Positions 50,177 to 55,236 of a stretch of DNA of 55,236 nt are shown here, one piece after another. The position numbers were made by a program, and so were the translations under genes. Location: positions 4,548 through 59,783 of the forward strand of contig CAJUQO010000012.1 of the NCBI GenBank assembly GCA_910588295.1, read 5' to 3'. The notes beneath the pieces were generated by a model that did not search any database, was not told the origin of the DNA, and saw only the letters and a program-made list of their open reading frames with translations. Source of the stretch: an uncultured Lachnospiraceae bacterium. Lineage in GTDB: Bacteria; Bacillota; Clostridia; Lachnospirales; Lachnospiraceae. The stretch's first letter is position 1; the number at the start of each line of letters is the position of its first letter.

Positions 50177-50808
50177 AGACCGTGGTTCTGGTTTCCGGCG
50201 GCGGCACGAACCTGCAGGCGATCTTTGACGCCATGGACGCAGGGAAGATCGCGGATACCCGGGTGGAGGCCGTGGTCAGCAACAATCCCGGCGCCTATGC
50301 CCTGGAGCGGGCGGCGAAGAGGGGGGTTCCCACAGAGGTGGTGAGCCGGAAGTCCGTTCCCGGCCGGGCAGCCTATGACCGGGCGCTTCTGGCGGCCGTA
50401 CAGCGTTACAGCCCGGATTTAGTGGTGCTGGCGGGGTGCCTGGTGGTGATCCCGGAGATTATGGTGGAGGCGTTCCCCAACAGGATTATCAATATCCATC
50501 CGGCTCTGATCCCCTCTTTCTGCGGTACAGGTTATTATGGCCTGAAAGTACACGAGGGCGTGCTGGCCAGGGGCGTGAAGGTGACGGGGGCCACCGTACA
50601 TTTTGTGGATAAAGGGACGGATACCGGGCCCATTATCCTGCAGAAGGCCGTGGCGGTACAGGAGGGGGATACCCCGGAAATCCTGCAGCGCAGGGTCATG
50701 GAGCAGGCGGAGTGGGAGATTATGCCCAGGGCTATTGATCTGATTGCCAGGGGGATGGTTACGGTAGAGAATGGGCTGGCCCATATCAGGGAGGAAAATA
50801 CAGTATGA
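50170..50808 (+). CDS. purN: Phosphoribosylglycinamide formyltransferase
   Basis: Transfers formyl from 10-formyl-THF to GAR; 212 aa. The N-terminal phosphate loop is VLVSGGGTNLQAI; the catalytic Asn-His pair is in NIHPALIPSF, and the catalytic Asp in TDTGPIILQ. It overlaps purM and purD by short ATGTTAA and ATGA arrangements, implying coupled translation. Confidence 0.96.
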   Translation: MLKTVVLVSGGGTNLQAIFDAMDAGKIADTRVEAVVSNNPGAYALERAAKRGVPTEVVSRKSVPGRAAYDRALLAAVQRYSPDLVVLAGCLVVIPEIMVEAFPNRIINIHPALIPSFCGTGYYGLKVHEGVLARGVKVTGATVHFVDKGTDTGPIILQKAVAVQEGDTPEILQRRVMEQAEWEIMPRAIDLIARGMVTVENGLAHIREENTV

Positions 50809-52076
50809 AAATATTAATCGTAGGAAGCGGCGGCAGGGAGCATGCCATCGCCTGGAAGCTTTCCCAGAGCCCGAAGGCGGATAAGATTTACTGTGCGCCG
50901 GGAAACGCGGGGATCGCGGAGTATGCGGAGTGCGTGGACATCGGGGCTATGGAGTTTGACAGGCTGGTGGCCTTTGCGAAAGAAAAAGGGATTGACCTGA
51001 CTGTGATCGGCATGGACGATCCGCTGGTGGGCGGCGTGGTGGATGCTTTTGAGGCGGCCGGGCTCCGGGTATTCGGGCCCAGGAAAAACGCGGCGGTGCT
51101 GGAGGGCTCCAAGGCATTTTCCAAGGATCTGATGAAGAAATATCATATTCCTACGGCGGCCTATGAGACCTTTGACGATTCACAGAAGGCCCTGGCGTAT
51201 CTGGAGACGGCCAAAATGCCTGTGGTTCTGAAAGCAGACGGGCTGGCTCTGGGGAAGGGCGTGCTGATCTGCAATACCCTGGAGGAAGCCAGGGAGGGCG
51301 TGAAGACCATCATGGAAGAGAAAAAGTTCGGCGCGGCCGGAAGCCGGATGGTGGTGGAAGAGTTCATGACTGGCCGGGAGGTATCCGTCCTTTCTTATGT
51401 GGATGGGAAGACCATCAAACCCATGACCTCCGCCCAGGATCACAAACGGGCCGGGGACGGGGATACAGGCCTGAATACCGGCGGCATGGGCACGTTTTCT
51501 CCCAGCCCCTTCTATACGGAGGAGGCGGATGCGTTCTGCAAAAAATATATTTTCCAGCCCACCGTGGACGCCATGGCCGCCGAGGGAAGGCCCTTTAAGG
51601 GGATCATTTTCTTCGGCCTGATGCTGACGGAGGACGGCCCGAAGGTATTAGAATATAATGCCCGTTTCGGCGACCCCGAAGCCCAGGTGGTGCTGCCCCG
51701 GATGAAAAACGATATCGTGGACGTTTTTGAGGCGTGTATCGACGGGACGCTGGATCAGATCGACCTGCAGTTTGAGGACAATGCTTGCGTCTGCGTGGTG
51801 CTGGCCTCCGAAGGTTATCCCGTTTCCTATAAGAAGGGCTTCCCCATTAAAGGGCTGGATACCGTCAAAGAGCATGAGGGATATTACTGTTTCCATGCTG
51901 GCAGCGCTTTTAAAGACGGCCGGATCGTTACAAACGGCGGCCGCGTGCTGGGGCTATCTGCTTTGGGCAGCGATCTGGTGGAAGCCCGCGCCAATGCTTA
52001 TAAAGCGGTGGAATGGGTGGATTTTGAAAATAAATATTACCGCCATGATATCGGAAAAGCCATTGACGAGGCGTAA
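50805..52076 (+). CDS. purD: Phosphoribosylamine-glycine ligase (GAR synthetase)
   Basis: ATP-grasp ligase of 423 aa. Motifs are the N-terminal VGSGGREHAIAWKL, VVLKADGLALGKGVLI, QDHKRAGDGDTGLNTGGMG and the metal-binding LEYNARFGDPEAQ. It is the last main gene of the purE-purM-purN-purD unit. purC, purF, purH and purL are not in the window. Confidence 0.97.
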   Translation: MKILIVGSGGREHAIAWKLSQSPKADKIYCAPGNAGIAEYAECVDIGAMEFDRLVAFAKEKGIDLTVIGMDDPLVGGVVDAFEAAGLRVFGPRKNAAVLEGSKAFSKDLMKKYHIPTAAYETFDDSQKALAYLETAKMPVVLKADGLALGKGVLICNTLEEAREGVKTIMEEKKFGAAGSRMVVEEFMTGREVSVLSYVDGKTIKPMTSAQDHKRAGDGDTGLNTGGMGTFSPSPFYTEEADAFCKKYIFQPTVDAMAAEGRPFKGIIFFGLMLTEDGPKVLEYNARFGDPEAQVVLPRMKNDIVDVFEACIDGTLDQIDLQFEDNACVCVVLASEGYPVSYKKGFPIKGLDTVKEHEGYYCFHAGSAFKDGRIVTNGGRVLGLSALGSDLVEARANAYKAVEWVDFENKYYRHDIGKAIDEA

Positions 52077-52146
52077 AGGCTAATAACGGTTGCTGATATT
52101 TTGCGGAGAATACAGGGTAAGCGACCGGAGAAAGGGAGATGCTATT

Positions 52147-52329
52147 ATGGGAAAAACTGTTTATAAGACTGATTATTTCAAATGTACATTATCTACAACC
52201 AGGAAGTTTAACGAGCAGCTCCAGCAGGCTCTGGATAAAAACGCCGTGGACGGCTGGAAGCTGCACTCCTGGCGGATATTTCCCGCAGGCGAGGCCTGTG
52301 TGCTTGTTTTTTTCAGGGAAGAAGAATGA
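52147..52329 (+). CDS. Small DUF4177-like protein
   Basis: A 60-aa protein starting at ATG 52147, with AAAGGGAGA about 9 bases upstream. The pattern of an Asn-Ala-x-Gly-Trp-Lys-Leu turn (DKNAVDGWKLHSW) followed by a terminal beta strand (CVLVFFREEE) resembles DUF4177. No function is established. It lies 70 bases after purD. The 250 bases after it hold only a hairpin without a T run (52352-52376) and the ppdK promoter. Confidence 0.7.
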   Translation: MGKTVYKTDYFKCTLSTTRKFNEQLQQALDKNAVDGWKLHSWRIFPAGEACVLVFFREEE

Positions 52330-52473
52330 CGGGGAGACCTGATGTTTCCGCGGGGACAGAAAGCTGGATTGTCCCTCATCATGTTCTTACAGAATGCACA
52401 GCCCATGCGCATTCCCGATCTGTGAAAAGTAATCGGATATAGATTACGTTAATAAAATAACGAAGGAATCGGC

Positions 52474-52501
52474 TTGACTACGAACCTTTTTATGGTAAAA
52501 T
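52474..52501 (+). promoter_or_regulatory. Promoter for ppdK
   Basis: TTGACT (52474-52479), a 16-base spacer and TAAAAT (52496-52501). The leader would be about 73 nt to the ppdK ATG, which follows AGGAGG. Confidence 0.6.
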
Positions 52502-52580
52502 ATAGCTATCTTATTATGTAAGACGAGATTTTGCGCCCTTTTTTGCAAAATCGGACAATACTTTACAGGAGGAATTTTTA

Positions 52581-55208
52581 ATGGCTAGAAAGTGGGTATA
52601 CTTATTTAGCGAAGGAAATGCCAACATGCGTGAGCTCCTTGGTGGAAAAGGTGCGAACCTGGCAGAGATGACGACTCTGGGACTTCCGGTGCCTCAGGGC
52701 TTCACGATCACAACGGAAGCCTGCACACAGTACTATGAGGACGGCAGAGAGATCAATGATGAAATTCAGGGACAGATCAACGAGTATATCGTAAAGATGG
52801 AAGAGATTACCGGTAAGAAATTTGGCGACAGCGAGAATCCGCTTCTCGTATCGGTTCGTTCCGGTGCGAGGGCTTCCATGCCGGGTATGATGGATACTAT
52901 CCTGAACCTCGGTTTAAATGAAACCGTTGTGAATGTAATCGCGGAGAAATCACAGAATCCACGTTGGGCGTGGGACTGCTACAGAAGATTCATCCAGATG
53001 TATTCGGACGTAGTCATGGAGGTCGGCAAGAAATATTTTGAAGAGCTGATCGACCAGATGAAAGAGAAAAAGGGTGTAACACAGGACGTTGAGCTGGATG
53101 CCGATGATCTGAAAGAGCTGGCTTCCCAGTTCAAAGCAGAGTACAAGAGCAAGATCGGTGAGGACTTCCCGGATGATCCCAAGGAGCAGCTGATGGGCGC
53201 TGTGAAGGCCGTGTTCCGTTCCTGGGACAACCCCCGTGCCAATGTATACCGCCGCGACAACGATATTCCCTATTCCTGGGGTACAGCCGTAAACGTACAG
53301 TCCATGGCCTTTGGTAACATGGGCGATGACTGTGGTACGGGCGTTGCCTTTACCCGTGACCCGGCTACCGGCGAGAAGAAACTGATGGGTGAGTTCCTGA
53401 CCAATGCTCAGGGTGAGGACGTGGTTGCCGGTGTGCGTACGCCGATGCCCATCGCTCAGATGGCGGAGAAATTCCCGGAGGCATTCTCACAGTTCAAGAA
53501 AGTCTGCGAGACTCTGGAGAACCATTACAGAGATATGCAGGATATGGAGTTTACGGTTGAGAATCAGAAGCTCTACATGCTGCAGACTCGTAACGGCAAG
53601 AGGACGGCTCAGGCTGCCTTAAAGATCGCCTGCGACCTGGTGGACGAGGGCATGCGTACAGAGGAAGAGGCTGTGGCCATGATCGACCCGCGTAACCTGG
53701 ACACCCTGCTTCATCCGCAGTTTGACGCAAAAGCGCTGAAAGCCGCCACACCGATGGGCAAGGGCCTTGGCGCTTCCCCGGGAGCTGCCTGCGGTAAAGT
53801 CGTGTTCACTGCTGACGATGCTGTAGAATGGGCTGCCAGAGGAGAGAAGGTCGTGCTGGTACGTCTGGAGACGTCTCCGGAGGATATTACCGGTATGAAA
53901 TCCGCCCAGGGTATCCTGACTGTCCGCGGCGGTATGACCTCCCATGCGGCTGTGGTTGCCCGCGGTATGGGTACCTGCTGCGTATCCGGCTGCGGCGATA
54001 TCGCCATGGATGAGGCTAATAAGAAATTCACGCTGTCCGGCAAAGAATTCCATGAGGGAGACTGCATCTCTATCGACGGAACCACCGGTAATATCTACGA
54101 GGGCCTGATCCCGACCGTAGATGCTACGATCGCTGGTGAGTTCGGCAGAATCATGGGTTGGGCAGACAAATACAGGACGCTGAAAGTCCGCACCAATGCG
54201 GATACACCGTCCGACGCTAAGAAAGCCCGTGAGCTGGGCGCGGAAGGTATCGGCCTCTGCCGTACCGAGCATATGTTCTTCGACGAGGAGAGGATTGCGG
54301 CATTCCGCGAGATGATCTGCTCCGACACCGTTGAGGAGAGAGAAGCAGCCATGGACAAGATCCTGCCCTATCAGCAGGGAGACTTCGAGAAGCTGTACGA
54401 AGCTCTGGAGGGCTGCCCGGTTACGATCCGTTTCCTGGATCCGCCTCTGCATGAGTTTGTTCCGACAGAGGAAGAGGATATTAAGAAGCTGGCCGAGGCC
54501 CAGGGTAAGACTGTTGAGGACATCAAGACCATCATTGACGGTCTGCATGAGTTCAATCCGATGATGGGCCATCGCGGATGCCGTCTGGCTGTCACCTATC
54601 CGGAGATCGCCAAGATGCAGACAAAGGCCGTGATCCGCGCCGCTATCAATGTGAAGAAAGCTCATCCTGACTGGGCTCTTAAGCCGGAAATCATGATCCC
54701 GCTTGTGGGCGATATCAAAGAGCTGAAATATGTGAAGAAATTTGTCGTTGAGACAGCGGACGCAGAGATTGCGGCTGCCGGATCTGATCTTGAGTATGAA
54801 GTGGGTACGATGATCGAGATCCCGAGGGCCTGCCTGACAGCGGACGAGATCGCCAAAGAGGCTGACTTCTTCTGCTTCGGAACCAATGACCTGACCCAGA
54901 TGACCTTCGGATTCTCCCGTGACGATGCCGGCAAGTTCCTGGATGCTTACTATGACGCCAAGATCTTCGAGAACGATCCCTTTGCGAAACTGGATCAGAC
55001 AGGCGTTGGCAAGCTGATGGATATGGCCATCAAGCTGGGCAAGCCGGTAAACAACAGCCTGCACATCGGTATCTGCGGCGAGCACGGCGGAGATCCGTCT
55101 TCCGTAGAGTTCTGCCACAAGATCGGTCTGGACTATGTGTCCTGTTCACCGTTCCGCGTGCCGATCGCAAGACTGGCTGCGGCACAGGCGGCTATATCAC
55201 AAAGATAG
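52581..55208 (+). CDS. ppdK: Pyruvate, phosphate dikinase
   Basis: Interconverts pyruvate, ATP and phosphate with PEP, AMP and PPi; in anaerobes it often works in the glycolytic direction. The 875-aa length is standard. The N-terminal ATP-grasp domain begins LLGGKGANLAEM and has SVRSGARASMPGMMDTILN. The phosphohistidine domain carries GGMTSHAAVVARGMG with the catalytic His. The PEP/pyruvate barrel ends with HIGICGEHGGDPSSVEF, containing the catalytic Cys. Pro-Asp rich codon use is strongly biased, fitting high expression. It is complete and ends 28 bases before the window edge. Confidence 0.97.
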   Translation: MARKWVYLFSEGNANMRELLGGKGANLAEMTTLGLPVPQGFTITTEACTQYYEDGREINDEIQGQINEYIVKMEEITGKKFGDSENPLLVSVRSGARASMPGMMDTILNLGLNETVVNVIAEKSQNPRWAWDCYRRFIQMYSDVVMEVGKKYFEELIDQMKEKKGVTQDVELDADDLKELASQFKAEYKSKIGEDFPDDPKEQLMGAVKAVFRSWDNPRANVYRRDNDIPYSWGTAVNVQSMAFGNMGDDCGTGVAFTRDPATGEKKLMGEFLTNAQGEDVVAGVRTPMPIAQMAEKFPEAFSQFKKVCETLENHYRDMQDMEFTVENQKLYMLQTRNGKRTAQAALKIACDLVDEGMRTEEEAVAMIDPRNLDTLLHPQFDAKALKAATPMGKGLGASPGAACGKVVFTADDAVEWAARGEKVVLVRLETSPEDITGMKSAQGILTVRGGMTSHAAVVARGMGTCCVSGCGDIAMDEANKKFTLSGKEFHEGDCISIDGTTGNIYEGLIPTVDATIAGEFGRIMGWADKYRTLKVRTNADTPSDAKKARELGAEGIGLCRTEHMFFDEERIAAFREMICSDTVEEREAAMDKILPYQQGDFEKLYEALEGCPVTIRFLDPPLHEFVPTEEEDIKKLAEAQGKTVEDIKTIIDGLHEFNPMMGHRGCRLAVTYPEIAKMQTKAVIRAAINVKKAHPDWALKPEIMIPLVGDIKELKYVKKFVVETADAEIAAAGSDLEYEVGTMIEIPRACLTADEIAKEADFFCFGTNDLTQMTFGFSRDDAGKFLDAYYDAKIFENDPFAKLDQTGVGKLMDMAIKLGKPVNNSLHIGICGEHGGDPSSVEFCHKIGLDYVSCSPFRVPIARLAAAQAAISQR

Positions 55209-55236
55209 GCGAAAACCATTCTGGACTTTTACCATA

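Overview
The window looks like a chromosomal segment of an anaerobic Bacillota of the class Clostridia, most likely a Lachnospiraceae member. This rests on gene content and order: a Cys T-box in front of cysE-cysS-mrnC-rlmB-sigH, a pyrK/pyrD type dihydroorotate dehydrogenase, pyruvate phosphate dikinase, strong AGGAGG ribosome binding sites, TTGACA/TATAAT-like promoters, and small DUF5721/DUF6142-type proteins. No phage, integrase, transposase or CRISPR array was seen.

Layout. 1-3.2 kb: 3' end of a trp operon (trpC partial, trpF, trpB, trpA). 3.3-7.9 kb: T-box leader, cysE, cysS, mrnC, rlmB, sigH. 7.9-8.2 kb: a promoter, a tRNA-Thr remnant without a T arm, an intact tRNA-Thr(GGU) and a terminator. 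8.2-20.2 kb: housekeeping and small genes (predicted metal exporter, glnS, MocR regulator, HAD phosphatase, htpG, DUF5721, citrate synthase, lipoprotein, DegV, cold-shock protein with a long structured leader). 20.4-24.6 kb: pyrC, pyrF, a MITE-like element that rewrites the pyrF stop, pyrK, pyrD. 24.7-43.6 kb: a methyltransferase island. 43.7-55.2 kb: pyrE, small membrane proteins, an HD phosphohydrolase, an M29 peptidase, purE-purM-purN-purD and ppdK.

The most interesting part is the roughly 19 kb block between pyrD and pyrE. It encodes a non-pyrrolysine MttB-family methyltransferase, its corrinoid protein, a RACo-type corrinoid activator, a separate MetH-activation-like protein, a UroD/MtaA-like protein with a fused thioredoxin-like domain, an ornithine cyclodeaminase/mu-crystallin-family oxidoreductase, a divergent BCCT transporter, a prolyl-tRNA-deacylase-like protein, a DUF5714 protein, a NitT/TauT-type ABC transporter, a PadR-CobW fusion, a PAS-AAA+-Fis sigma54 activator and sigma54 (RpoN) itself. 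Two perfectly spaced -24/-12 sigma54 promoters diverge from the region between the oxidoreductase/corrinoid-protein operon and the methyltransferase gene. The block therefore carries its own sigma factor, activator and target promoters. The natural reading is a substrate-induced module that imports a quaternary or N-methylated amino-acid-like compound, demethylates it onto a corrinoid protein, and reactivates that corrinoid when it is oxidised. The substrate and the final methyl acceptor are not shown by the sequence. No MeTr-type (tetrahydrofolate) second methyltransferase is present, so the UroD-thioredoxin fusion is the only candidate in the island for that step.
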